This document shows positions 13,301 to 26,422 of a DNA stretch of 64,000 nt, one piece after another (position 1 is the stretch's first letter; each line of letters opens with the position of its first letter). This DNA is from Cardinalis cardinalis (taxonomy: Eukaryota; Chordata; Aves; Passeriformes; Cardinalidae), in contig JACDOX010000324.1 of NCBI GenBank assembly GCA_014549065.1, positions 75,994 through 139,993 on the forward strand, read 5' to 3'. The notes under the pieces were generated by a model. It had not been told where the DNA came from, did no database searches, and saw nothing but the letters and a program-made list of their open reading frames with translations. Position numbers and translations under genes: made by a program.

Positions 13301-16300
13301 AGGAGGAAAGCACCTGGAAAATGTTTGAGGTAAAAGGCTTAAGACAACACAGAACAAAAAACATTAATTGCACCCAATTAACTTATGTTGCTGAACTGAC
13401 AAATTTTCAACACACAAAGCAAAGAGGCTCCTTGGTCTGAGTTTTGGAAAATTAGACTTTGAGACAAGACTATGCATTTTGGAGAGCAGTTTAAATTTTG
13501 GCTTGAAGGCACCAAATCAGCCTNCTCCTTGTCTTTGATTAGGATAAAACAGGTGCAAGATGCTATACCTGGTTGTGTACTGTGTTGAGCTGGTTGTTAA
13601 AGCTCATTGTCAGGTTTGTGCTTGTGTTAGGAGCAACGTGAGTGGTGAAAGGGCTCTTGATCTGATTCACTGTATCATACATGTTCACTCTTCTCTTGCA
13701 GATCTCCATGTTCTGAAAGCAAGATTTCACACTGGAACAGAATGACAGAAGGAAAACATCAGATTTGTAAAAACAGGACACAGATGTGACAGATTCCCAA
13801 CTTTATGCACGTGCTTTAGGTTTAGGTTCTTTTAAACCAACAAAGAATGTCCTAAAACATGAAAAGGAAGCTTATGAACATTCCATTCCTTACACATGCC
13901 ATTGCTATTTTCAGATCAGCCAGGAACTGCAGAAAATAGCCCTGACAGAAAGCTGGGAAGTGCTGCTCTGTGATTCCAGCAAATCCTGAAACAAAACAAC
14001 CCATCCAAGGGAGCTTACTGGTTACTGTGGGGGAAGTCCAGCAGATGTGCCATTGTAACAAACGAATGGTTCAAAGTCTTCAGTGGAGTAATTCTCTTAT
14101 CTGCATCAATTGTCAACATTTTCTTCAACAAATCAATGTATTCCCTTCGGTCAGCCTTCTCTGCCAACATGTCGGTCCCTTCTAAGTCTGTAGACATATT
14201 CACCTGGAAAATCACACGGGAGCAGTTCACACAAGCATCAAATTAACTGCTGCCTAACAGTTCAATAACGTCACATCACACAGAAATAGTTATTAGGCAT
14301 TTCTGTCTCTTAGCCAGACCAATTCCAGGTATCACAGTGCTAACACTGCCTTTCCCTTGCTCGTTCTAGGAGAGAAAGTCAAACTTGCACATGGAATTCT
14401 CTTCTCAACAGGGAGTTGGGTCCATTCAAAGGGACCAACCAGGCTTTATTCTCCACTCACTNGCAAAATGCCCTCATCTTTTGGGGNAATCTACAAGGGG
14501 CTGGCAANCCAGAATGATTCCANCTTCTCTGCACAGATGTAACCTGATGGTAACAGCTACAAAAGCAACAGAAAATTGATATTTAAGATTTAAGGCCTCA
14601 TGATATTTTAACCACTCAGATATTCCTTCATTTTACCNCTAAAAAGAGAATGAAAATAAGAATGATCTGTAGTTCTTGTCACTATTTCCAAAGTCTCATA
14701 AGAGGNTTAATCCTACAAACACATTTGAAGGGGCTCAGCTCCCCTACTGCTCTACTATACTGGGAACAGGCTGGGCACACTCCTGCTAACACACTGAGGC
14801 ATAAGATAACACAAAACATTTCAAACAGGCTTATAATTAACATTTTGAANGTTTTTAATCCACTGATTTCTGATGCAAATTGGCACCATTGTAAACCTCC
14901 ATCAGTGCTCTGAAATGGCAGTGGAAGAGGTGCTCCAGCACAGGAGCCTCATTTGTAGAGATCNCCGAAAAAAATGAAAGTTACTAAATTATATGTGGAA
15001 AATTAATGAGTTCTCTGTGTCCCAAGATCCCCACACACCTGCGCCATATCATCCAAACAGTTGAATATATATTTCCGAGCTTCTTTTGATTTTATTCCTG
15101 TTTCCAACTCATGTTCTTCTGGGGTCTATAAAAGAAAACATTCGTATAAACTCAGATATTGAGCACTGATAAGGAAAAAGCAGCAAGAAATTGCTGAGGC
15201 AGAGGATCAATTGCTGCCTTCAGACACACCACACACCAGCAGGTCAAACCAAAGAGCCCTGGGATCCCATTCCCTCAGCTGGAAAGATCATTCACTGCAA
15301 AGCTGAATTAACAACAGCATGACTTCATTGCAAGGCTGNCTTGGGTAGTGCATTAGCCAGAAGAACTGAAGGTTCTGATTTAGAAAGAGGCTATAAATAT
15401 TTTAAATCCCTCTTCTACAAAGAAGAAAGGCAAAATTCNCCTCTTTTTGCTGCTCAAAGGCAAATCAGGCCTAAATCCCATTCTTTNCTGTCCTCTGCCA
15501 ACCCAAAACCAGATTCCTGATAAACTAACAAACCCATCACAAAANACTCCATATTTTACTGGTTGGACTGTCAGGAGATGACAACAAGATGACACACTTC
15601 CCTGGGAATGAGCAGCCCAGAACGAGCAGCCATTATCTCCGTGAGGAACACCCACCCTCTGCTGGTGCTCTCATCACTGCTGCTTTTGTCAGAGCAGCAC
15701 CAGGAGCCCTGCACAGCTCCTGCAACCTCAGACCCCCAGCCAGGCACGCTCCAAAGCCCATCCTCACTCAGTGTCTGCACAGCACCCAGAACTGCCTGGG
15801 AATTTCTATCAAATCTTCAATGAAAAGAGAATTGGGGATGGAGGAGACAGACAAACCTTGAGCCTCCACAGTGGGTATCCCAAATTTGGATCTCTGTTAA
15901 AAAACCTGCTTGTTTTCGTTCCTGCACTGAGAAGATACTCCGCTGGAAGGCCTTGAGTTTGTGAAATATAACGAATCTNGGAAAGAAAATTACAAAAGTG
16001 AGGACTCCCACCATAAACAATTCACAGCGAATGGGGTAATTAACAGCCAGGTTTTTCACAGCTAATAGGAAATTATCCATAAAGAAAAACTGCCCAGATA
16101 TGAAAAACTGCAAAATTCAAGGGACCATTTCAAGTATTTATAAAGCCACTTTTGTAATCATGCAAAAATTTCAGGTTTTAAANGCATCTTTCTTATTTTA
16201 TGGAAATATTTTTTGCTAAAGTATATGCAAGCAGACTGTAGGCTTTTAAGACATTAAACAGTGTAAGAAATAGACATGTTGAGGGAAAAATACCACAGAA

Positions 16301-19300
16301 TTTATCACATATGTATAAATAATTAAAGGCATGATTATCCAAGCAACATTGCTGTGCCTGCCTACACAATATGCTAGGCACACAATTTCAGAATAACATC
16401 ATGGCAAAGCTCTCACTGACCAAGAAATCAAGACCAAATATCCTCAAACACATTTACAACACTTATTTTTACATGTTAATAAATGGCTCCGAATTTTGGA
16501 AGATGCACTTGAATCCTTGTGATGGTATTGATAAGACACTGGTAAAGGGATNACAATTAAAAAGCTTTGCTCAGAAGGAAAGAAAATAGCAAATGTATAA
16601 AAAACTCCACATTGTTTAGGTAACTATGCCTCGATCAAGCCATCAATTACAGACCATTTACAGCTCTTTAGCATTTCTTATTTNCCAAACTCCTGCTATG
16701 GCACTGTGCCAAAACAGGGCACTGTCACAGCTTGTGATCACAAGAATTTATGGGCTCACTTTTCAATTAAGTCAAGGTGGATCCAAGTGTTTGCACGTGA
16801 ATATTTCTTGTATCTACACAATAGTTCAGGTAGCAGTTCTATTTTTACAGNACAAACTTTTGCTTTACAGCCAAAGGGCGTTTAAAAAAAAAAGCTGTAA
16901 ATCCCATCCCAGCCCAGGAACTCATTTCTGGAGAGGTTCTCTCACAAGTTCCACCTCAACNATCACTTGCTGCTGCAGAATCTCAAAAAAGCCTGAAAGC
17001 CAAGTCATCTTCAGTCTTCAAGGGAAATTCAGACATCAAAATGAACCCCATGAAGTCACACCTCACAGAGGGCTGCAAAATCCTGTCATTAAGCAATGGA
17101 AAAAGCAGCTCCTCCCCAGCCACCTACACCAGCAGATAAGGTTCTCAGAAATTACACAAAACTCAGTGCACAAGGAAACCACCAGGCCCTATCTCAGCTA
17201 CTTTCTAACTCATTGTGCTCATTAAGGTACCACTGTGCTTCCTTTGGAAATTTACAGTGCTGGGAAGACACATGTGGGACACTTAGTAAGTTTTCATGTA
17301 TTTTATCACATNAGGAAAACCATACCAAGCACTGCAACAAGATCCCACCATAAAAACCCCAGTGGAAAAGCTACTCTGAAAAAAACCCCTCTCCCAGACT
17401 TTTTGTCCTTTTATAGGCACTGACTAGGCCAGGTAATAATGCCAAGTATCCACAGAAAGGACTAATTAGTTCAAGATGCCTCTCAGAGTCTTGCCCTTGG
17501 ATTCCAAAGACAGCTTGAGGCTCACACTTTGCATAAAAACTGAGGGTTGCAGTAGGTATTAACAGGGCAGGAATGATAGGCTTGCTCTGTCCCCACATGG
17601 AAAAACTGCCCTCATGGTGAAATTACAGAGGGTGTTTCACACCAGGACACACACACCCCGCTTCTGCTTTGGCAGGAAGCTGTTTCAACAGCTCTTGGGT
17701 TTGGAAACCAGGGGTTAACTGCAAATTGGCCCCTTTTTTTGGACAGGATACACTCAGCTCAAGTGAAAACACACAGAACTCTGTGCTCCCTGCCCAGAGA
17801 CAATGGGAATATCACAGAGAGAAAATGAGCTCAGACAGCAGCAATGTGCACTGATGAAAGCTGATGCAGGACACGGGGGGTTCAGGAGAGTTTGAACACA
17901 GAAAATCAAGGTTTCATGGGAAGACCCCACATCCCCCAGTGCTCTCACCTGGTCGTACTCAGATGCTCCTGGATACAGAGGCCAGCCCAGAAAGAGCTCA
18001 GCAATGACACAGCCCAGTGACCACATGTCAATGGCTTCACAGAACGGCAAACCCAGGATGATCTCGGGAGCTCTGGGAAGGGAAAAGGAAAGAAAAAAGT
18101 CAAATCTACTCTAAAAGCNGCATTTCTTCCCTGTAAACCACTCTGGGTAAAGCCCCTCCACACACAAGAAAATCTAAAGTGAAAAAAATATAAAATATAT
18201 AAAGTGAATTTAAATTATTCACTTTAAAGCAGAAGTCGTTGCCTTGGGTGGCCTAATGGAACCTTTTTTCACTTAGGTGGATTCTTTTATTGCCATGGTG
18301 CCCCCCAGCTCCTAGGAGGCCCTTATACCACAGTTACATAAAGCCACTCCTTGAGTAATCAATTTAATTACACATGACAGCGTGTGAGGTGTTCCTGAGA
18401 CAGCACACAGCATCACAGAATTATGGAGAGACCTTCAAGATCATCTAGTCCAGCCTATCCTACCAGAACTGGGAAGAAAAGCTCTGGCAAACAGAGACNT
18501 TTCTAGGAGAAGGTCTTGAGACCCCAGGTAAGCAGCTGCAGGAGGCTGCCTGCTTCATGTGGGAAAGAAGAGCACCTGCAGAGCCAGGAAAAGGAGCTCC
18601 TCAGAGAGCAGCTGGGTTTCTATCAGCAGGTTTTCATGCNGGCTTTGCTCAGAGAGTTTCGAGTCTAAAACGGACGCAGAGAGCCCAGCTGGAGGTTGTG
18701 TTTCAGGTTTCTGTGCACTCAACCACACCTAATGCAAAATGTACCTGTCTGGCCCAGCCTCTATGGGGAGGTGATAAAAAACCCTCACACTCCAAGCAGG
18801 GTTTGCTTCTCTAACAGGTTGGAATTTCAGGGAGATTTGTGTCTGGAGCTGACTCACAACACAGAAGGATGTTTTAGTACAGCTCTTCACCTACACAGAG
18901 NTCTGAAACAAACTGAGGCAGTTCCGGCAGGAGAAATTCTGGTCCTACATTTGCATAGAGCACAAAACCCCAGGTGCTGCAAACCCCAGGTGAGCTGCTG
19001 TGGGAATTTACCCTGGAAAGTACAGGAAATACAAAAGCCTTGACCTTCATCATGAATAACTAACACAAGAGCAAAGGAAGACAGAAAAGCCCTGAACTCC
19101 AGGCCATCCATTTCCTGGTCATGCCCCAGGGCTTGTGTGGCATTTCTGGCGTTTCACTATGGATACATCCATCAGTTGTTAAAAAAGGCTCTGAAACCAG
19201 CTCTGATCCCTCTACAGAATTCTAAAAACCAGGGCTTGCATAATGTACAGGTGTCAGTAAATTTGACACTCGTTCTTCTCGACTCTTCAGCCTCCCAACT

Positions 19301-22300
19301 GTTTGTCCCTGGCAAGAAGTGACTCCCCAGTTAATCACCCCTTGTGCAGTGGTGACACAGAGACACCTTTTGTTTCAGGTGTCTACACAGGTGTCTCCAA
19401 AACAGAGGCACTCAGCCCAGCTGCTCAGGCACAGGGCACCTGAGAAAGCACAGGATCAAAAAAGGTCAGGCTGGATGGAGCTTGGAGCAAGCTGGGACAG
19501 TGGAAGGTGTCCCTGCCCATGGCAAGGGTGGGATGAGGTTTAAGCTCCCCTCCAACTCAAACCAGTCTNGGATTCTATAAAAAAGATAACCTCACTGTTG
19601 CAGTGAGGTCACATTTACTCTTTATTATCCAGATTTTATTACATCTGAGCCCCCAAAACCAGAGCCATGACACACCTCCGGTAATCAGAGTAACAGATCG
19701 TCCAAGCTAAGACATAATGACACTCTCCACTCAACACTGATCTGTTTCTACCTTCTTGTTTGGCTGCTCCTGGCAGCTGTTGACTTTGGAAAGGTTTCTC
19801 ACATGTGAAAATACAAAATGATTGTGCAAGTATGAGCAGNAGCTGATATTTGAATGCTGACTCTCCTGCCAACATTCATATTTTAAGGAAATATGCTAGA
19901 ATGGATACAACTTTCTACAGGCTAAGTAAGAGGTGCAAACCAGAGGAATCTCTTTCTTCACAAGTAGAAAAAGTACAATTCATACATTTACACAGGAGCC
20001 CCCCTTGCCATTACTTTATCATCAGCAAACTGTACTGCTCCTCTTGATTATCCTGATGTAGGAATTTCCAANTCAGAAAGGACCCAGACCTGTCATATAA
20101 GGCATGCTGCACTTGGACTGGCAAACAAACTAAAATATAGCTGGCTTGTGGAATATGCAGAGCATGCTAATCCTTCTCTAGTGTGCTAAAAATTCCCCCC
20201 CCCAATTCCAAAGGAAATAGATTTGTGGCAGTTTGTTGGTCTTTCACTCCAGGATGGAACAGACTGACNTATTCCTAAATCTCAATACCCTGATGATAGC
20301 AAGTTGAAGTCTCGTATTTTATTCCTTTTAACTAAATCAGTGAACTTCTCATGAGCCACCTGATTTGATTCTGATTGCAGGACAGGGCAGGGAAATCAGA
20401 ATTTCTCTCAGCTCCTTTTACATCACTGCAATTAGCAGCCTTATGAGATGTGAGCTGAACCAGGACAGCAGGCAGAGGTCACTTCCATAGCTGCTCTTCC
20501 AGAGATTAAAGTGATTTTACCAACTTAAGCTCTTTGAAATAAAATCAACAACACTCTTTGCACAGATGCTTGCTAAGCACTGCCTCCCAAAGCTGACAAA
20601 TACACTCAGGCACTCTCAGAAGAGAAAGGACTCACAGCAGCNCCAGAAAACTGCAAGACTCCCTCCCAGCATTTCCAAACACTCCATGTTTACACCTGTG
20701 CTCTGGGATGGTGGGAACACAGAGCCTGGGCAAGTGCAGCAATGCAGGGAGCAGCAGGGCCAGCTCAGAGCTGGATTAGCAGAGTTAGACTTGGCAGCAG
20801 GCACTGCTGCTCCCCAGGCCAGCATGGCTGGCACAGAAGTAGGTCATGGAGCCCAAAGCAGAGGTGAGAAATGGATACTCCTGCACTCTGCAGCTCCCCC
20901 AACGCTCAGGGCCACCTTCTCATGGCCCAAATTGTCCAGTCCCACAGTCTGTGCTCCACACTGGCCCACAGGCAGCACCAGGAGGCAGGGAGCTGAGTAA
21001 AACTCAGCATGGCTGCACTCACATTTAACACAGGACATGAGTAAAGCCCACTCCGTACAGCAGGGAGATCAGTATTGCAGGGATTTTCTATTTCTACACA
21101 CTGTTTCCTTCCATTGCTCATCCTCCCCAAGAACAAAAGCAACCTGAGGATGGTACTCTCATTTTCAGGTGAGGAANTACTGCAAAAACATCCTAGAACT
21201 GCCACAGGAATTGTTCACTGCAGGGAGCTGATCTGCTCCTACTCCATGATGGCCTTCAGAGCCAAAGAATTCTTCATGGGCNCTTCTGCTCAGTCTTTGA
21301 AGTGTGAGCAGTAGAACTGCCCCTCCTGAGTGGGGTCAGGCAGCAGAGGCAGCAGCAGTTTCTGTGGAAAAGGGATCTTTCCACAGCAGAGGTTACCCAA
21401 CAGGGATTGAAAGCTAAAAGGTGAGCACAGAGAAGTTTATTTTTAATGGCTGACAGAGAACCACAGGAAGAATTGGTCTATGCTCTTTCATTAAACACAG
21501 CACTGAAAAAACCAACTTGGAACTCATCTGAACACTAATTTAATGTGAATATGGGTAAAGCAATCCAGTTCTCCCACAATGAGCTGGTTTCTGCACCATC
21601 TCTGTAAATTCCTAGATTATGGATTTTAGTAATCATCACCATTTGACTAATTACATATCACTAAATACTAGATTTCCACATCACAGCATTCTTCACTCCA
21701 GCCAAGCAGACAGTCCAACGCCACCTAATCCCAGGTTATTTGCCTTTCTGGCAGAGTCAGTCACCCCAGGGAGCTGGAAGGGGCTGGAGTCCAGTGCCCC
21801 ACACACAGATGGAGCAGGAATTTCCCTCCCTGCAGCCCCTGGAAGATTCTTATCACCCCTCACTGCTTTTCCTCAGCCAAATCTGTTTTCTGAGATACCA
21901 GAAAATGGAGAGCACCATGGGCCTCCCCAAACTGCTTTGCTGACACATGTGGCAAGTCAGATAGAGCAGATTCTTCACCAGTGGTCATCTCTTTCCATGC
22001 AAAAACAACAAAACTGATGATGTATTTTAGAGAGTGAGTGTTTTTACAGAGCTGGGGGNACAGGGGACAACTGCACTACCAAAAAAAACACACCAATCAA
22101 TAGTTTGGAATTGGAAAGATTGGTGCCAACAAGCTGAGCAAAGATCATGAGCAATGGATTAAGAAAGGTCTGTATCACATGAAAGGAATGTCATGGAAAG
22201 CTGGTACTGGGTGTTGGAGTTAAAAAGTAAAACAACACAAAAACAAAGGGAGCAAGCACACAGGGAGCATGAGGGATGAACAGAGCAAACCTACAATAAG

Positions 22301-24329
22301 CCAGGCTTTAAAACTGAAGTGAGCAGCCAGGGAAGACATCAAACAGGGCAGAGACACAGGGTGGGGCGGAGTGTCTCAGTCCTGTCTGGTCCCAGCTGGA
22401 AGGACTAGATACTAGTTCTGAGTTTTGCGTCAAGTGAGCTCACATTCCACCCAAAGCAACCCTGACAACACAGCACAGACTCTGCACAGCCCTTTGAAGC
22501 CAGAAGTTCTTTCTGCATCCATTTATTGAAGTCTGCTGCTACTTAAATTCAAATACAGACTAAACAGAGCCAAGCTGGAGGAATAATTGAAAGAAACAGC
22601 ACAGCTTGCCTTACACACAGTCTCTGAGTTTTAACGTGTCTGGCCATAATTTATTTTTAATTCTTGGGCAGGAGTAGGGCAGGNGACATCTCCACATATT
22701 GTTAAGGGGAGCAGAGATGCTTCTCATCACTGCTCTAAGGGAGCTGCAGGTCTCATGAAAGCATGACTTAGCCAGGGTTGACACAGGAAGTCATGTGCTC
22801 CTGAAGGGGGTTCAGACAAAGCTGAAGAATCAGAAGAAACAAAAGCGAATAGAAATTGGCATCCCTTTGACTTCTCTCCCTCCTAAATGTCCAAGGGTAA
22901 TGGACTAGTTTCAGATCATAGCAGACAACCTCAAATGCACTACTTAACACTTCTCCAGTTTTCCACTTCATACAGTGGACAGGTTATTTCCACAAACCAG
23001 TGGACAGGATAAAATCAACTTAGTNCACTGATCTGGGGGGAAAGGAAGGTGCTGGGCTGCAGATTGGGCCACCCTAAGGCAGTCATTCTATTTATTTACA
23101 TCCAACTTTCAGAAGAAATCTCCAGGAAACATGCAGAGCTGATGATTTCCTGCTGCCCCTCAGCTGGGGTTAGACAGGAAAGCTCAGTGTCTGCAGAAGG
23201 AGCCCCCAGCAGGATCAGCCTGAGCTGGCTCAGGGAGCAAGGGCAGCGCTTACCTGTAATAGCGCGACTGCAGGTACGTGGAGCACACGGCCTTGGACAC
23301 GTGGCTGGCTGACCCAAAGTCTATCACCTTCACTCTGTAGGGCTGGCGTGCAGGATCCACCAACATGATGTTCTCTGGCTTCAAATCCGCGTGGATCAGA
23401 CCCAAGCTCTTCAGCTTCATCAAGGCAGTTGCCACTTGCTGCAGGATGGGCCGGATGTACTTCAAGGGCAACGGACTGAACTTGTTTTGCTTTAAGAAAT
23501 CATATAAGTTCTGTTCCAGCATCTCAAAGACAAGGCATGTATGATTCTTGTGTTGAAAGCACTCGTAGGAGCGGACAAAGTTGTACTCATCAGCATTCTC
23601 ACTGCTCAGGCGAGACAGGATGCTCACCTCGATCTGGCCCTGCCGGGCGTACGAAGGGTGGTTCTTCAGGATTTTGATGGCTACAATCTCCTTCGTGCTA
23701 CGTTTCCAACATTTCGCCACCTGCCCGAACGTCCCTCGTCCCAGGAATTCCAAGACCTCATAGCTGTTGGTCATAGAGCACAGGATCTCATGCTGGACCA
23801 GCTGATAATCTCCCTCCCCACTGGAGCTGCTGCTTTTCGTGGTGACCGTGGTGGTCGTGGCCGCAGCTCCCACCGCAGGTCTGTTTTGCAGCATGAGAGG
23901 TGGATGTTCCTCGATGATCTGCACACTACCGTTGCTGTCGACCTCTTCACTTTTCCTTTTTAATCCACATTTTTGGTATGGTTCCAGCAAAGAAACGTTG
24001 CTCCTGTGGGTGATGGTCTGGCTGCTCTGGAAGGACGCTGTGGCGCTGCTGCCGGTGCTGTCGGCCGCGGTGACCACGATGTGCTCAACGGAGGGAGCGG
24101 GGAGAAGGAGGTTCTGGTCGTAGGCAGGGATGCTGAAATTGGCTACCTGATGAGAGGAGCTGGCTTGCCCTTGAGCTGCTGGGAGGTTTTTGCTGTGGGT
24201 ATAATACTTGTCACTGCTGCTCTGTCCTGAAACATCCCAGACAGACGGCTCCACTTTCAGTTTCTTGGCACTGCAGAAGGCACTCGAGGATACTGACGGA
24301 GGGGAGAACACCTGCAGCTGTGAGGCCAT
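4367..24329 (-). CDS. HIPK1: Homeodomain-interacting protein kinase 1
   Basis: Nuclear serine/threonine (dual-specificity, DYRK-related) kinase that phosphorylates homeodomain factors and p53/DAXX-pathway proteins. Fifteen coding exons in transcript order: 24329-23254, 18072-17949, 15976-15857, 15125-15039, 14203-14019, 13731-13569, 13211-12989, 12138-12017, 10471-10337, 7869-7727, 7582-7400, 6896-6681, 6414-6176, 5853-5705, 4852-4367. All junctions keep frame and give 1216 aa, against 1210 in human. The start ATG lies two bases into its exon (acceptor CAG/GTATGG), as expected for a gene with a non-coding first exon. Visible motifs are the glycine loop LGRGTFGQV, the AIK lysine, the HAD-type catalytic loop HADLKPEN (Asp315), DFGSA, and activation-loop Tyr352 in [10 protein letters not shown]. 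Further on are a SUMO-interaction-like VSVITI followed by acidic residues, and the conserved C-terminus ending QYSYL. The penultimate coding exon carries a serine run. Identification is firm; a few codons contain single N bases. Confidence 0.97.
5822..5846 (-). repeat. HIPK1: AGC trinucleotide run coding eight serines in HIPK1
   Basis: On the plus strand CTG is repeated seven times, flanked by ACT-like and CTC codons. On the coding strand this gives eight consecutive serines (AGC/AGT) at the start of the exon 5853-5705, just before KSKPVASV. From memory, mammalian HIPK1 has no such run here, so the tract looks like a lineage-specific coding microsatellite. Confidence 0.85.
7870..10336 (-). 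other. HIPK1 intron, no gene seen
   Basis: AT-rich intronic sequence between the exons encoding AAVL and QAWPGG. It has a short AAT-rich stretch near 8580-8620. I see no CR1 copy, RNA gene or supported exon here. Confidence 0.7.
18413..18500 (-). repeat. CR1 fragment
   Basis: It begins with a degenerate 'cacagaattatgg' tail followed by 'gaccttcaagatcatctagtcc'. That is the reverse complement of the CR1 3' end. It lies in a HIPK1 intron. Confidence 0.75.
19455..19580 (+). repeat. CR1 fragment
   Basis: Contains the CR1 3' signature: 'ctggatggagcttggagcaa', 'ggtgtccctgcccatggcaa', 'ccctccaactcaaaccagt' and a terminal 'ggattctat'. Intronic in HIPK1. Confidence 0.85.
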
Positions 24330-24584
24330 ACCTGGAAAGGAAGAGGAGAACTCGTAAGGGGCAGCAGGTTGGGATGGACAAGATCCTCTAGCTCACAAAA
24401 CCCAGAATGACAAAAANCCAGCGTTTTTCTGAGCACCATCTGGTGCCCACCACTGAGAAAGGGAATCTCTCTAAGTGCTGCCCTTAGGGCATCACCAAGC
24501 GAGGCTGTGCAGATTACTGCATCTGAGAAGCACACGGCTCTTTATCCAGCTCTCTAAAGGCTNAAAGAGTCCCAGGATACGACA

Positions 24585-24970
24585 GGAATCACAGCATCAA
24601 TTCNGTTGGAAAGACCTCTGAGATCATCGAGTCCAACCTGGTGACAAAATACCACCCTGTCACCCAGACCAGCGCGCTCAGCACCATGTCCAGTTGCTCA
24701 AACACCTACAGGGACGGTGACTCCACCAGCTCCCTGGGCAGCCCGTTCCAGTGTCTAACGAGTGAAGAAATTCCTCCTATTGTCCAATNTAAACCTCCCC
24801 CGGCGCAGCTCAACACTCTGTGCTCTTGTCCTGCCGTTCGCTACCCGGGAGAGGAGCCCGACCCCCACCTGGCTACACCCTCCTTTCAGGGAGTCGCAAA
24901 GAGCGATAAGGTCACTCCCGAGCCGCCNTTTCTCCAGGCTAAAAAGCCCCAGCACCGGAGAAAACAATAC
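24585..24970 (-). repeat. CR1 fragment, about 385 bp
   Basis: It starts with 'gaatcacagcatcaattc' and 'ttggaaagacctctgagatc', then runs through the CR1 body in reverse orientation ('aacctcccccggcgcagctc', 'tttctccaggctaaaaagcc'). It is one of the longest CR1 copies in the window and abuts the HIPK1 promoter island. Its 3' tail points away from the island. Confidence 0.9.
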
Positions 24971-25039
24971 AGAGGATCGGGGGAGCGCAGGAAGCGGGAA
25001 GACCCTGCGAGAATTCCGATCCCGTGCCCAGGCCTGTTT

Positions 25040-25830
25040 CCTAGGCACTGTAAAAACAGACTCGGTGGGAAACCCAACCGCGGCAGGCCCGGCCTCCCCC
25101 CGGGGCAGCGCCCGGAAGGCCGCAGCGGAGCCCGCCGGGAGCGGAGCCCGCCGGGCCNNNNNNNNNNNNNNNNNNNNNNNNNNNNNNNNNNNNNNNNNNN
25201 NNNNNNNNNNNNNNNNNNNNNNNNNNNNNNNNNNNNNNNNNNNNNNNNNNNNNNNNNNNNNNNNNNNNNNNNNNNNNNNNNNNNNNNNNNNNNNNNNNNN
25301 NNNNNNNNNNNNNNNNNNNNNNNNNNNNNNNNNNNNNNNNNNNNNNNNNNNNNNNNNNNNNNNNNNNNNNNNNNNNNNNNNNNNNNNNNNNNNNNNNNNN
25401 NNNNNNNNNNNNNNNNNNNNNNNNNNNNNNNNNNNNNNNNNNNNNNNNNNNNNNNNNNNNNNNNNNNNNNNNNNNNNNNNNNNNNNNNNNNNNNNNNNNN
25501 NNNNNNNNNNNNNNNNNNNNNNNNNNNNNNNNNNNNNNNNNNNNNNNNNNNNNNNNNNNNNNNNNNNNNNNNNNNNNNNNNNNNNNNNNNNNNNNNNNNN
25601 NNNNNNNNNNNNNNNNNNNNNNNNNNNNNNNNNNNNNNNNNNNNNNNNNNNNNNNNNNNNNNNNNNNNNNNNNNNNNNNNNNNNGGGCGGCCGCAGGAAG
25701 CGCCGGGGCCGGGCCGGGACCGGGCGGGGCGGGGCCGGGGACGGAACGGGGCTGGGAACCGAGCGGGCCGGGCCGCGCTCCGGGTGTCAGAACAGGGCCC
25801 AGACTCTGCTCCGGGCCCAGCGATGGCACC
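25040..25830 (-). promoter_or_regulatory. HIPK1: HIPK1 CpG island promoter and probable non-coding exon 1
   Basis: Very GC- and CpG-rich sequence flanks a 527-base run of N (25158-25684). It lies about 0.7 kb upstream of the first coding exon on the minus strand, where HIPK1 would have its TSS and non-coding first exon. Open frames that read through the N run are artefacts. The actual TSS and first exon cannot be seen because of the gap. Confidence 0.7.
25158..25684. other. Assembly gap (527 N) in HIPK1 promoter island
   Basis: A continuous run of N bounded on both sides by GC-rich sequence. It probably represents a GC-rich dropout; whether the length is exact or estimated cannot be told. 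Confidence 0.98.
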
Positions 25831-25834
25831 AGAG

Positions 25835-26040
25835 GAACGGGCAGGAACTGATGCTCAGCAAGTTCCACCTGAACATGAGGAAGAACTTCTGTCCTGTGAG
25901 GGACCAGAGTGCTCTGGAGGGTGTGGAGTCTCCCTAACTGGAGCTATTCCAGACCCATCTGGACCCAATCCCGAGCCATGTGCTCTGCCATGACCCTGCT
26001 GGCACAGAGACATGGGACCAGGTCAGATGCTTCCAAGGGA
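25835..26040 (+). repeat. CR1 fragment
   Basis: Carries the CR1 landmarks 'agcaagttccacctgaacat', 'gaggaagaacttctgtcctg' and 'ggtgtggagtctccctaact'. It lies in plus orientation immediately outside the HIPK1 island, opposite to the copy at 24585-24970. Confidence 0.85.
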
Positions 26041-26204
26041 TTTAGTGCAGTCAGGTCACCATCACCCACTCAAGAACTCCACAGCATTTTTTCCAAAGTC
26101 AATGTAACAGAAACTTTTATTTGCTTTCTCGCAAAAGTTGACAGCATTTAAAAATAAAAATTACAAATAGTCTTACCAAAATTCAGACTGAGAGTAAGTT
26201 TAGA

Positions 26205-26422
26205 TTACATATTGGGAAAACATTCTTTATTCAGAGGGNGGTAAGGCCTTGGCACAGATTCACAGAGAAACCATGGCTGCCCCATTCCTGGAAGTGTCCA
26301 AGTCGAGGCTGGGCAGAGCTTGGAGNAACTTGGTGTAGTGGAAGTTGTCCCTGCCCNCAGCAGGGTTTGGAACTTGATCTTTGAGGTCCCTTCCATCCTC
26401 ACCCATTCCGTGACTCTATGAA
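26205..26422 (+). repeat. CR1 fragment
   Basis: Shows 'ccattcctggaagtgtccaa', 'gaggtcccttccatcctcac' and a degenerate terminal 'ccgtgactctatga', matching a CR1 3' end in plus orientation. Confidence 0.85.

Larger units (their letters stand above)
18073..23253 (-). other. Large HIPK1 intron
   Basis: This 5.2 kb intron separates the exon encoding the N-terminus and most of the kinase catalytic core from the exon beginning at the APE motif. It contains two short CR1 fragments (about 18413-18500 and 19455-19580), which are listed separately. The remainder is unremarkable AT-rich sequence with no supported coding exon on either strand. Confidence 0.75.

Noticed and set aside
24641..25993. 450-codon plus-strand open frame and its shadows across 25158-25684
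   Set aside because: Most of it is translated N, and the readable parts are CR1 and CpG-island sequence.
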